A stretch of 64,000 bases of DNA from Sphingobium sp. EM0848 (GTDB taxonomy: Bacteria > Pseudomonadota > Alphaproteobacteria > Sphingomonadales > Sphingomonadaceae): the NCBI RefSeq assembly GCF_013375555.1, contig NZ_JABXWB010000001.1, positions 310,001 through 374,000 on the forward strand. Reading direction: 5' to 3'. Made by a program: the position numbers and the translations under genes. A model generated the notes under the pieces. It worked only from the letters and a program-made list of their open reading frames with translations. It searched no databases and was not told where the DNA came from. Below, in pieces: positions 48,819 through 56,525 of the stretch. The stretch's first letter is position 1. Each line of letters begins with the position of its first letter.

Positions 48819-49157
48819 TCAGACGAGTCGCAGGATCGCGGTTTCCGCCAGAAGATAGATCTCGCCCGACGTGAAGCGCACCTCAATCTCGCCGTTCATC
48901 TGCGCCTCGAACTCTGCATGACCGTCGACGACGAGGCGCGCGATATAGGTCAGGACCAGCTTCTTTTCCGGATCGTCCTTCGCGAATGCGACGAAACCAG
49001 CCGAGACCTTCTCCGCTTGATCGCGCCTGCGCCGTTTCGCACTCGCGCTGTATCCGCCGCGCGAAAACATGGATATCGTTTCCTCGTTCTGCTCAGCCCG
49101 TCCGCCTGATCTGGCGCCATGATCGATGGGGGTGAGTGGTTCAAACAAATCGGGCAT
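48819..49157 (-). CDS. Small hypothetical protein in the ada operon
   Basis: 112 residues: an Arg-rich N-terminal half and a C-terminal part VLTYIARLVVDGHAEFEAQ...GEIYLLAETAILRLV that reads like a beta-sandwich sequence. No domain recognised. It overlaps the upstream gene by 17 bases and is the fourth gene of the ada-alkA unit, which suggests a link to alkylation stress by position only. Confidence 0.6.
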   Translation of the reverse strand: MPDLFEPLTPIDHGARSGGRAEQNEETISMFSRGGYSASAKRRRRDQAEKVSAGFVAFAKDDPEKKLVLTYIARLVVDGHAEFEAQMNGEIEVRFTSGEIYLLAETAILRLV

Positions 49158-49791
49158 GTTCGGGTCGGCCGGAAATAATGCGCAATGATGGATGGAGCAT
49201 TGGCCGGTATCCGGACCTGAGCGCTCCCAGTGTCGACGGGGGTGTCAGCAGCCAATCCGCGCGGTCGAGGGACGGGGCGGGCACATATCCGCCCTCAGTC
49301 CAGTGATGAGGCCGGCCGTCGCACAATGTGAACGCGTCCCGCCCTGCTGCGACCACCGCGCCATCGGGCAGGTCCGTCAGCGGCGCCGGGATCGGGTGCA
49401 GGCGTTTGCGGCTGCGGCTGAGCCGCTCGCCGTGCAGGATGATGTCCATGCGATCCGCCGATGGCCGGGCTTCTCCCCGATGATCCGCCCAGCAGGCGCG
49501 AAAATGTTCGGCAGCGTCTCGCCGGCATAGAAAACAGGGGCGATGACCGGCGGCCAGCGCGATCGCTTCGTCGAGGAAGAACAGCTCGGTCCAGCTTCGG
49601 TTGGCCATCAGGTCCCGCCGTCGCCCCTTATAGTCGCAGGTGCAGACCAGCCATGCTCTTGACGCCCAGCGCTTCGCCAGCAGCCTTTTCGTTGCCGGGT
49701 CATGGATGATGCCGCGATTGCCGATAAGCAGACCGCGTTGCGCGATGGCTACGACCTCACCGAAGGGGGTGACGCGGTTTTGCAGCGGCAT
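49141..49791 (-). CDS. Uncharacterised four-cysteine protein linked to ada/alkA
   Basis: 216 residues of a conserved unknown family (begins MPLQNRVTPFGEVVAIAQRG). Cys50-x-Cys52 and Cys86-x2-Cys89 with the flanking GHRPCFLC recall the Ada N-terminal zinc site, where GFRPCKRC holds the second Cys pair. Spacing is C-x-C-x33-C-x2-C against C-x3-C-x26-C-x2-C in Ada. It starts 16 bases after alkA on the same strand. A metal-binding or methyl-accepting role is inferred, not shown. Confidence 0.72.
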   Translation of the reverse strand: MPLQNRVTPFGEVVAIAQRGLLIGNRGIIHDPATKRLLAKRWASRAWLVCTCDYKGRRRDLMANRSWTELFFLDEAIALAAGHRPCFLCRRDAAEHFRACWADHRGEARPSADRMDIILHGERLSRSRKRLHPIPAPLTDLPDGAVVAAGRDAFTLCDGRPHHWTEGGYVPAPSLDRADWLLTPPSTLGALRSGYRPMLHPSLRIISGRPEHARFV

Positions 49792-49807
49792 GACGTCTGC
49801 TCTCCCT

Positions 49808-50449
49808 CTATTTGAGAACGGTCCCGCGCTCGCGCGGGATGCGCCACAGATACCAGGCAGCGACGGTGCGATGCGGTGCCCAGGCCTTCGCGATTTCGCG
49901 CAGCACCTTCGGCTTGGGCTGCTCGTCCAGCGACTTCAGCACCCGATAGCCCTCACGGACCCCGAAATCGTCGACCGGGAGGACATCCATGCGCTCGAGT
50001 GAATACATAAGCAGCATCTCGACGGTCCAGCGGCCGACGCCCTTGATGCCGACCATCCGGTCGATGAGCGTTTCATCGTCCATCGTTGCGGCCATTTCGC
50101 GCGTCGGAATGACGCCCGAGATCGTTGCGGCGGCAATCGCCTGGATCGTCGCGGCCTTGCTGGCCGAGAATCCGCAGCTTCGTAGCCGCTCATACTCTGT
50201 ACCGACGAGATCGTGGGGTGTTGGAAAAGCCCGATCTTCGAACAGCGCCTTCAGGCGCTCAATGATCGCGTCGCCGGCCTTGGCGGTGAGTTGCTGATAG
50301 GCGATCGCCCGCACGAGTGCCTCATACGGTTCGCGTGCCGCCTTGGGATCGTGTCGGCAGGGGCCGACCCGTTCGATCAGCTTTGCCCAATCGCCGTCGA
50401 CATTCGCGAGAAAGGCAACCGAAGCGTCATAGCGCGCGGAAAGGGTCAT
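49808..50449 (-). CDS. alkA: DNA-3-methyladenine glycosylase II
   Basis: 213 residues. Removes 3-methylated purines and other alkylated bases. The helix-hairpin-helix GIKGVGRWTVEMLL (about 134-147) and catalytic Asp161 in LPVDDFG are present. Only the catalytic HhH part is there; the N-terminal domain of E. coli AlkA is missing. The start overlaps the ada stop (ATGA), so expression is coupled. Confidence 0.93.
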   Translation of the reverse strand: MTLSARYDASVAFLANVDGDWAKLIERVGPCRHDPKAAREPYEALVRAIAYQQLTAKAGDAIIERLKALFEDRAFPTPHDLVGTEYERLRSCGFSASKAATIQAIAAATISGVIPTREMAATMDDETLIDRMVGIKGVGRWTVEMLLMYSLERMDVLPVDDFGVREGYRVLKSLDEQPKPKVLREIAKAWAPHRTVAAWYLWRIPRERGTVLK

Positions 50450-51543
50450 GCGACCTGCGCGGCCTCGCGATCCAGGATCGCGCGCTTGCGCTCGACGCCC
50501 CACGCATATCCTGAGAGCGATCCGTCGTTGCGCACCACGCGATGACAGGGGATGGCAACGGCCAGATTGTTTGCGGCGCAGGCGCCCGCAACCGCCCTGA
50601 CCGCTGTCGGCGATCCAATGCGCCGCGCAATCTCGGCATAGGATACACGCTGGCCGACGGGGATTTCCTGCAACGCCTGCCACACGCGCCGCTGAAAGGC
50701 GGTGCCGCGAACATCAAGCGGCAAGTCGAGGCCGACACCGGGATTTTCGACGAAGCCGACCACCCGCGCGATCAGCGCCTCATAATCCCGGTCCATGCCG
50801 ATCAGGTGCGCCTTGGGGAAGCGATCCTGGAGGTTGCGGACCAGCGCGTCGGGATCGTCGCCGAGCAGGATGGATGCCACCCCCTTCTTGCTTGAGGCAA
50901 CCAGGATCGCGCCGAGATAGGATTCGCCGACGGCGAATTTGATCTCCTCGTCGGCGCCGCCCGCGCGATACTGGGTCGGGGTCATGCCGAGCATGCCGGT
51001 CGATTTCTCGTAGAAGCGGCCGCTGGAGTTGAAACCGGCGTCGTATATCGCTTCGGTGACGCTGGTTCCCGATTCCAGGCCTTCGCGAACCTTTCGGGCA
51101 CGATCAGCCGCTGCATAGGCTTTGGGCGTCAGGCCGGTCGTGGCCTTGAAGACGCGATGGAAATAGCTGGGGCTTCGATCCATGGCCGCCGCGACTTCCT
51201 CGAGCGACGGTTCCGTCTCGCATTCCTCGATGAAGCGGCAGGCTCTGGCGACCAGCACGGCGTTTTCGACATCCAGCGAAGGGCCATCGGGGTTGCAGCG
51301 TTTGCAGGGACGGAAGCCGGTCCTCTGCGCGCTTTCCAGCGTGTCGTGGAGCGTGACGTTCCGAGGGTTTGCGGTCCGCGACGGACAGGATGGACGGCAA
51401 TAGACGCCCGTGGTCGAGACCGAGTACCAGAGTTCGCCATCGGCCGCCTTGTCGCGCGCGACGATGCGCGCCCAGCGCGGATCGTCCTCGACCGCAAGCA
51501 ATGCCGTGGGCGGAGTCGGTGCGATATGAGAATTGGGCATCAT
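50446..51543 (-). CDS. ada: Bifunctional Ada: transcriptional activator and DNA alkyltransferase
   Basis: 365 residues. N-terminal zinc domain with Cys49, Cys53, Cys80, Cys83 (C-x3-C-x26-C-x2-C): one cysteine accepts the methyl of phosphotriesters and turns the protein into an activator. Then an AraC-type helix-turn-helix (about 96-190), and the O6-alkylguanine transferase domain with IPCHRV (Cys333). First gene of ada-alkA-216aa-112aa. A conserved motif lies 55-77 bases upstream. Confidence 0.95.
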   Translation of the reverse strand: MMPNSHIAPTPPTALLAVEDDPRWARIVARDKAADGELWYSVSTTGVYCRPSCPSRTANPRNVTLHDTLESAQRTGFRPCKRCNPDGPSLDVENAVLVARACRFIEECETEPSLEEVAAAMDRSPSYFHRVFKATTGLTPKAYAAADRARKVREGLESGTSVTEAIYDAGFNSSGRFYEKSTGMLGMTPTQYRAGGADEEIKFAVGESYLGAILVASSKKGVASILLGDDPDALVRNLQDRFPKAHLIGMDRDYEALIARVVGFVENPGVGLDLPLDVRGTAFQRRVWQALQEIPVGQRVSYAEIARRIGSPTAVRAVAGACAANNLAVAIPCHRVVRNDGSLSGYAWGVERKRAILDREAAQVA

Positions 51544-51597
51544 TTCTCTTCTTCTCTATCAGGTCTGCGCGCACCCTGCCGCCGTATCACGCCGACC

Positions 51598-51620
51598 GCA
51601 CTCCGATCCTTGCTTTTAAA
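51598..51620 (-). promoter_or_regulatory. Shared alkylation-regulon motif, copy 2 (before ada)
   Basis: On the minus strand the core reads AAAGCAAGGATCGGAGTGC, preceded by TTTA. It matches copy 1 upstream of ogt at 22 of 23 positions. It ends 55 bases before the ada ATG, a position suited to an Ada-bound upstream activator site. Confidence 0.7.
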
Positions 51621-51736
51621 TCGAAACTGCCCGCTTCGCTGCGCCATAAACGCCCCGGATAGCGGCTTTCAGCTTCGTGTCAGGCCGCGAACGCAGCTTC
51701 AATGGGATTGGCGGGAAGCGGAGCGGGTGGAAATGA

Positions 51737-51770
51737 ATGGGGCTCGCACCGATATCCGCGCGAGCCCCAT
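51737..51770 (-). terminator. Hairpin downstream of the SnoaL-like gene
   Basis: ATGGGGCTCGC (51737-51747) and GCGAGCCCCAT (51760-51770) are perfect 11-bp arms. It follows the SnoaL-like gene (minus strand) by about 40 bases; no clear T-run. Confidence 0.5.
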
Positions 51771-51812
51771 CCGGTGCGACCTGTCTCTGGAACAGCTGAT
51801 TTGAGATACGGG

Positions 51813-52262
51813 TCAGGCCCTGTTGATCAGCCCGAGTTGCATCATCGCCGTCAGGCCGTCATCAAGGCCGTTCTCCTCGACGATCAGGCCGTCGACCACC
51901 TTCAGCACGGTCTTGCCGGTGAAATGCATCTTGCGGCCGGTTGCCGGCGGCAGGCCGCCCAGCAGGAAGTCGTCAAACGCCGGACCCATGTGGGTGCCAC
52001 CGCCTTCCCACTGGCCGACGACATAGTCGCCCTCGGCAATCAGGTCGGCGGTGCCCCAGAAGTTGAGGTCCGGGAACGCTGCGCGAAAATCGGTCATGAA
52101 GGCCTTGATGTCGGCGCGGCCACGACGCGGCTCATGCAACGAATATTGCAGCAGCATGTCGGGGTGGGCGATCTCGTCGATTACCGACAGGTTGACGTCC
52201 TTGCCCCAGAATTCGGTGAACCAGCGGACGACGACGGCCTTGTTGTCTTCTTCTTTGCTCAT
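51813..52262 (-). CDS. SnoaL/NTF2-like protein
   Basis: 149 residues with the SnoaL-like pattern: VVVRWFTEFWGKDVNLSVIDEI; AFMTDFRAAFPDLNF; GDYVVGQWEGGGTHMG; FTGKTVLKVVDGLIVEE. The fold is a cone-shaped alpha+beta barrel used by ester cyclases and ketosteroid isomerase-like proteins. A motif like that of ogt and ada lies 89-109 bases upstream. Function unknown; possibly detoxification. Confidence 0.82.
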   Translation of the reverse strand: MSKEEDNKAVVVRWFTEFWGKDVNLSVIDEIAHPDMLLQYSLHEPRRGRADIKAFMTDFRAAFPDLNFWGTADLIAEGDYVVGQWEGGGTHMGPAFDDFLLGGLPPATGRKMHFTGKTVLKVVDGLIVEENGLDDGLTAMMQLGLINRA

Positions 52263-52563
52263 GGGAGAATCCTTCCTTCCTTTCGGGGGATCGGTCAGCG
52301 AAATCTCTCGATGACCTGGAGGTTGGATATGGGAGCTGGTCGAGCGCAAAACTCCGCTTCTTACTTTCAAACCGGAAACGGCGTTGCGCCGACGTTTCGC
52401 GCCGCGGCTGACCTTAGCTATAGGGCGCCAGGCGCTGCATCAGCGCGAACCGCATGTGGCGCGGTTGATCCCGCGCGATCTCGTTAATGTCTCGTGCACT
52501 CGTCCTCGGACCTGCTCCAGAAGGGCGCTTCCAAGGGAATTTATCGCAGACGATGAAAGATTT
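52263..52563. other. Intergenic region upstream of the SnoaL-like gene
   Basis: About 300 bases without a supportable gene, between the SnoaL-like gene and the LuxR stop. It carries copy 3 of the shared motif (52351-52371). The remaining part is GC-rich with short inverted GCGC tracts and no recognised coding sequence. Confidence 0.45.
52351..52371 (-). promoter_or_regulatory. Shared alkylation-regulon motif, copy 3 (before SnoaL-like gene)
   Basis: On the minus strand: TTTGAAAGTAAGAAGCGGAG, then T. It agrees with copy 1 in TTTGAAAG, AAG and CGGAGT but differs inside the GGAT core. Weaker than copies 1 and 2, but in the same promoter-like position. Confidence 0.5.
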
Positions 52564-53343
52564 TCATCCCTCGGCAGAGTAAAGGATCATGAGATCCCGC
52601 AGGCCCGCCACATTCAGCCTCTCGTAAGCGCGTTTGCGGTGGGTGACCACGCTCGACGCTTTGAGCCCCAGCTTATCCGCCGTCTCTTCCGCGGTTCGTC
52701 CGGCGATCGCTTCGGCGGCGGCCTGCGCCTCCCGCATGGTAAGCATAGGAAAACGCTCTATAAGCTGAAGCAAAACGCGATCAGGATCACGATAATCTCT
52801 CGCCACGGTCAACTCGCAATGACGCGCCACGGCTGCGCCGAGCATCGGAGAGAGGGAGAGAGCCAGGTCGAGATGGCTGTCATCCAATGGCCCTGATCGC
52901 GCATCTCGATAAAGATTGACCGAAATCGCCTCACCACAACTCAGCTTCCGAACCACGGTGAAGCGGTCGACGATCCGGGCCTCTTCATAACATTGGCGGC
53001 GATAGGAGAGCGTCGGCACTTCGGTTCTCGTCATATAGAGTGCCGCAATCCCGCCAACGGGCAGATGATTGGAAATGACCTCTTTTGCGGGATCTTCGCG
53101 GAAATAGACCGACATATAGCTCCGCATCGCCCTTTGTTCGTCAAAGGTTCGCGCGAGCGTCCCATGGCCAAGCAGAACCGGCTTTTCGCCATTGTGCAGG
53201 AACATCGAAATAAGATCGGGTCGAACCGTTGAGCGGAGGCTCTGTAGCAATCGATTTCCAAAATCGGCGCGTCCGATCGAATCGATCAAGCTGCAGGCAA
53301 TGAATCCCGGCTGCTCCGCGTTCGGAATCGGCAACATCCGCAT
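52564..53343 (-). CDS. LuxR-family regulator
   Basis: 259 residues. The C-terminal helix-turn-helix of LuxR type is present (LTMREAQAAAEAIAGRTAEETADKLGLKASSVVTHRKRAYERL spread over about residues 198-240). The N-terminal half has no clear autoinducer motif and no receiver domain. The start at 53343 follows AGGAGAG. An inverted repeat 78-136 bases upstream may be its operator. Ligand unknown. Confidence 0.85.
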   Translation of the reverse strand: MRMLPIPNAEQPGFIACSLIDSIGRADFGNRLLQSLRSTVRPDLISMFLHNGEKPVLLGHGTLARTFDEQRAMRSYMSVYFREDPAKEVISNHLPVGGIAALYMTRTEVPTLSYRRQCYEEARIVDRFTVVRKLSCGEAISVNLYRDARSGPLDDSHLDLALSLSPMLGAAVARHCELTVARDYRDPDRVLLQLIERFPMLTMREAQAAAEAIAGRTAEETADKLGLKASSVVTHRKRAYERLNVAGLRDLMILYSAEG

Positions 53344-53420
53344 CTTTCTCTCCTGATCCGCGCTGGCGCCTCTGTCATGGCGGCGCTGCGAAGCGCCCGT
53401 TCCCATTTTCGACGGAAACG

Positions 53421-53479
53421 AGGTCCAGGCGGGCGACGGATCGAAACGCGATCGACCGTTGCATACCTCCTGGACCTCT
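53421..53479. repeat. Inverted repeat upstream of luxR-like gene
   Basis: GAGGTCCAGG (53421-53430) and CCTGGACCTC (53470-53479) are perfect 10-bp inverted repeats 39 bases apart, between the LuxR start and the FAH remnant. They could be a distal operator pair or the trace of a small element. Confidence 0.45.
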
Positions 53480-53494
53480 CAAAGGATGAAATCG

Positions 53495-54076
53495 CTACGC
53501 TGCATATTCCTTGGCCGGCATGATTTCGACATCGAGTGTTCCAACACTCTGAATCATTGCCGATATCTTGTCACCGGGCTGAAGAAAGTCACGGCTCTTC
53601 AAGCCCGAACCCGACGGTGTGCCAGTCAGGATTACATCGCCCGGCTCAAGCGTTGCGATGTGCGAAATCAACGATAGCTGTTCAGCGACCGACCAGATCA
53701 TATGCCGGGTATTGCTTGACTGCTTGGTGACGCCGTTGACGCTAAGGCGCAGATCAAGCGCCTGCGGATCTGGGATGAGTGCCGCCGGAATGATCCACGG
53801 CCCTATAGGGCAGCTTCCGTCGAAAGCCTTGCCCCCGAAAACATCCATGCTCATGCTGCTTTGCGGGTGGAACTGGGCATCCCGTGCGGAAAGGTCGATC
53901 CCGATGGTATAACCGGCAACGAAGGAACCCGCTTTGTCCACCGGCACGCACGAGGCGGTTTTCCCGATCACCACCGCGAGCTCGATCTCCCAGTCGAACT
54001 CCGTGACGCCTGCGGGATAAGAAACGGAACGGCCTGCGCCCACCACGGCTGTTGTCGGCGGTTTCAGGAAGAAGTT
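53495..54076 (-). pseudogene. Fumarylacetoacetate hydrolase-family gene, 5' truncated
   Basis: The C-terminal FAH domain is intact in frame: NFFLKPPTTAVVGAG, then EFDWEIELAVVIGKTA with the metal-binding Glu pair, GYTIGIDLSARDAQ, ILTGTPSGSGLK. Members hydrolyse acylpyruvates or ring-opened catechol products. The normal N-terminal 70-100 residues are missing: homology stops at 54076, exactly where the divergent acyl-CoA dehydrogenase fragment begins. A GTG at 54046 could start a shorter protein, but a functional enzyme is unlikely. Confidence 0.82.
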
Positions 54077-54078
54077 GG

Positions 54079-55080
54079 CCCGCCGAGAAATATGGCGGCA
54101 TGGGCGAGGAAGATTTCCGCTTCGAGCAGATCATCATCGAAGAAACCGTGCGCGCCGGGTGCGGGTGCTGGTTCAACACTTTGCACAGTCGGCTTGTCGG
54201 TCCGTATCTTCAGCGCTTCGGCACAGAAGAGCAGCGCGAGCGTTTCCTTCCGGGTTGCGTCAGCGGAGAGACAATCCTCGCCATCGCCATGACCGAAGCG
54301 GGGGCGGGCTCCGACCTTGCGGGCATGGGCACCACCGTCACCGATCAGGGCGACCATTATCTCCTGAATGGCTCCAAGACGTTCATCTCCAATGGCATCA
54401 ACGCCGACCTTGTAGTCGTCGCCGCCAAGCCCGCGGGAGCGGAAAAGCGCCATGACATGGTGCTGCTGCTGGTCGAGCGTGGCATGGAAGGGTTCGAGCG
54501 GGGGCGCAATCTCAAGAAGATGGGCCTGTCCGCGCAGGACACCGCCGAGCTCTTCTTCAGCAATGTGAAAGTCCCCAAGGCCAATGTGTTGGGCGAACCC
54601 GGCAAGGGCTTTTATCATCTGATGGAGGGGCTCGCTGAAGAAAGGCTGATCTCGGCTGTCGGCGCTGCGGCAAATGCACGGCGCGCCTTCGACATGACGC
54701 GTGAGTATGCCATGCAGCGCAAGATGTTCGGGAGCGTGCTTTCGGAGCAGCAGAACACGCAGTTCCGTATGGCTGAAATGGATGCGGAGATCGATTTGGT
54801 ACAGACCTATGTCGACCTATGTGTTGTCGAGCATAATCAAGGCCGCCTGACCTCCAATATGGGCGCCAAGGCCAAGATGCTCACGACGGAGGTCGAGTGG
54901 AAGATGATGGATCTGGGCGTCCAACTCCATGGTGGCCACGGCTATATGGATGAATACCCCATCAGCCATATGTTCACCGACGCGCGCATCAACCGTATCC
55001 TGGCGGGCAGTTCCGAAGTGATGCGGCTCATCATAGGGCGGGATGTTTTCTCGCAAAATTATCGGTCGTTGCTATCCTGA
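54079..55080 (+). pseudogene. Acyl-CoA dehydrogenase gene, 5' truncated
   Basis: The frame is open from the junction: PAEKYGGMGEEDFRFEQIII, MTEAGAGSDLAG, LNGSKTFISNG, and the late GGHGYMDEYPISHMFTDARI with an ACAD C-terminus. The first 40-50 residues of the alpha-domain are absent. Catalysis needs the full-length fold, so it is probably dead. The only in-frame initiator before it is a TTG at 54052 inside FAH-derived sequence. It would have fed electrons to EtfAB. Confidence 0.82.
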
Positions 55081-55097
55081 AGAAGCGAGGGAGATAG

Positions 55098-55292
55098 GCA
55101 AGAGCGATCTCATTGGCTGTTGGACCACAGGGCGCTTGCATCAAGACCGTCAGGTTCAACGGCCTCGAACCGCAGGTCTGCATTGCCGATGTCATCGACA
55201 AAATCGCTGGCGGCTGGCCCGCCGCTCGCGGGGATCAGCTCATGTCGTGGAACTGGCGACCGAGCGAGCGGGACGTCGCCCAAGCCGCATAG
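55098..55292 (+). pseudogene. IS66-family transposase C-terminal remnant
   Basis: The frame ending with TAG at 55290 reads TVRFNGLEPQVCIADVIDKI and QLMSWNWRPS, matching the C-terminus of IS66 TnpC (typically LNGxxPxxWLADVLxRI and LLPWNW). No start and no upstream transposase part; it follows the truncated acyl-CoA dehydrogenase by 17 bases. It points to an insertion sequence once active at this junction. Confidence 0.75.
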
Positions 55293-55300
55293 GTGCGGCG

Positions 55301-56020
55301 TCAGCGCAGCCGGATGGTGTCGAAGTCGATCGAGACCAGCAGCGGATCGGGAACCTTCCGCATCGCGTCGTCATAGGCATAGACGCGCCGTCTGGTCGGC
55401 ATCATGATACCTTGGAAGGCGCGATAGTCGCTGGGATAGTTCGCGCCCCGCGCTCTGCCGAGTACATCCACCACATAATCATGGCGACGCATCAGCCCGT
55501 CCGGCCCGAAATGGGTGATCTGCGTCTTCGTGTGGCTCTTCACGGTGTCGGGAAACGTCACCTTCAATCTGCGCCAAGTCTCGCCATTCTCGTGCCAGGG
55601 TTCGATTTCTTCGCTTTCGAAGCCGGGATATGTGTAGAGGAAGGGCGAGGTCAGGTAGGTCCAGAGCGCCTCGCTCGCGAAATAGGCTGCGTGCAGCGGT
55701 TCCCATGGCGTCTCGCGGGCGTGGCCCGCAAAGGCGCCCTCGGGATGGTCCCAGGCTTCGATGATCTTGCCCTCGGCATTCTCCAAGGCCAGTCGCTGGG
55801 GCACGAAGATCGTGCGAAGGTCGGGCTGGAGGAACGGGACGATCGCAAGACGCTCCTTGTGCGTGTCGATTTCAACATGCTTGTTCCGGAGCAGGCCGGA
55901 CTGCTGCTTCACATCCCAGATCGCGCCGTCGATGGACAGGTGCGCCTCAAGCGTCGTGAAGGCGTTCCAGCGATCCAGGCCACCATGGGCTTGAACGGCG
56001 TAGGCGAGGAGGTCGTTCAC
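55301..56020 (-). CDS. Hypothetical protein
   Basis: 239 residues, no signal peptide. Beta-rich pattern with repeated WxxL and DGxxxxHD-like segments (DGLMRRHDYVVDVLGRA; YAYDDAMRKVPDPLLVSIDFD). No family named with certainty. Starts MNDLLAYAVQAHGGLDRWNA, a head found in lipoprotein-like LolA/outer-membrane sorting-like unknowns. Overlaps the upstream NTF2-like gene by 4 bases, so both act together. Confidence 0.6.
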   Translation of the reverse strand: MNDLLAYAVQAHGGLDRWNAFTTLEAHLSIDGAIWDVKQQSGLLRNKHVEIDTHKERLAIVPFLQPDLRTIFVPQRLALENAEGKIIEAWDHPEGAFAGHARETPWEPLHAAYFASEALWTYLTSPFLYTYPGFESEEIEPWHENGETWRRLKVTFPDTVKSHTKTQITHFGPDGLMRRHDYVVDVLGRARGANYPSDYRAFQGIMMPTRRRVYAYDDAMRKVPDPLLVSIDFDTIRLR

Positions 56021-56442
56021 AGCGTTTCTCCCTCATCCGGGAAATGGTCGCCGAACATCGGATGACCGCCCAGCGAGCCTGCGCGGGTCGCTTCGTCCTG
56101 AATGACGTCCCAATGCTCGACCATCACACCGTCCTTGAGGCGGAGGATATCGACCACCACCCAGTTCGCGGGCAGGCCGAGACCGGTGAAACGGCCGTGC
56201 AGCATGACATGATCGCCTTCCGCGACCGCGAGCTGATTTTCATAGCGCAGGTCGGGCGAGCCGTTGGCGACCAGGCCGAACAGCCCTTCGCGTCCGGCGG
56301 GAACATGGGCGCTGTGCTGGACATAATCGGACGACCAGAAGCGTCTGGCCGCAGCAATGTCCTTGCGATTGAAGAGCGTTTCGAAGGCTTCGAGAACGAT
56401 GGCCTTGTTCGCGGCCGGGGTGTGTGCGGTGGTCTCGGTCAT
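56017..56442 (-). CDS. SnoaL/NTF2-like protein (second)
   Basis: 141 residues: KAIVLEAFETLFNRKDIAAARRFWSSDY..HSAHVPAGREGLFGLV, HVMLHGRFTGLG and VVVDILRLKDGVMVEHWDVIQ follow the SnoaL-like polyketide-cyclase/limonene hydrolase-like layout seen in stress-inducible small proteins. Coupled to the hypothetical gene downstream (ATGA). Confidence 0.85.
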   Translation of the reverse strand: MTETTAHTPAANKAIVLEAFETLFNRKDIAAARRFWSSDYVQHSAHVPAGREGLFGLVANGSPDLRYENQLAVAEGDHVMLHGRFTGLGLPANWVVVDILRLKDGVMVEHWDVIQDEATRAGSLGGHPMFGDHFPDEGETL

Positions 56443-56525
56443 GGGGTGAACCTTGGTCGATGGGGCGATGTCGTGAACATCATCCCTTCGACCCGGTCCC
56501 GGTAGCCGGCCTTTGCCGCTAATAT

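Noticed and set aside
48022..52262. Repair genes plus unknowns as an anti-phage defence island
   Set aside because: No nuclease, restriction, toxin or CBASS/TIR-type domain is present; alkylation repair explains the known members.
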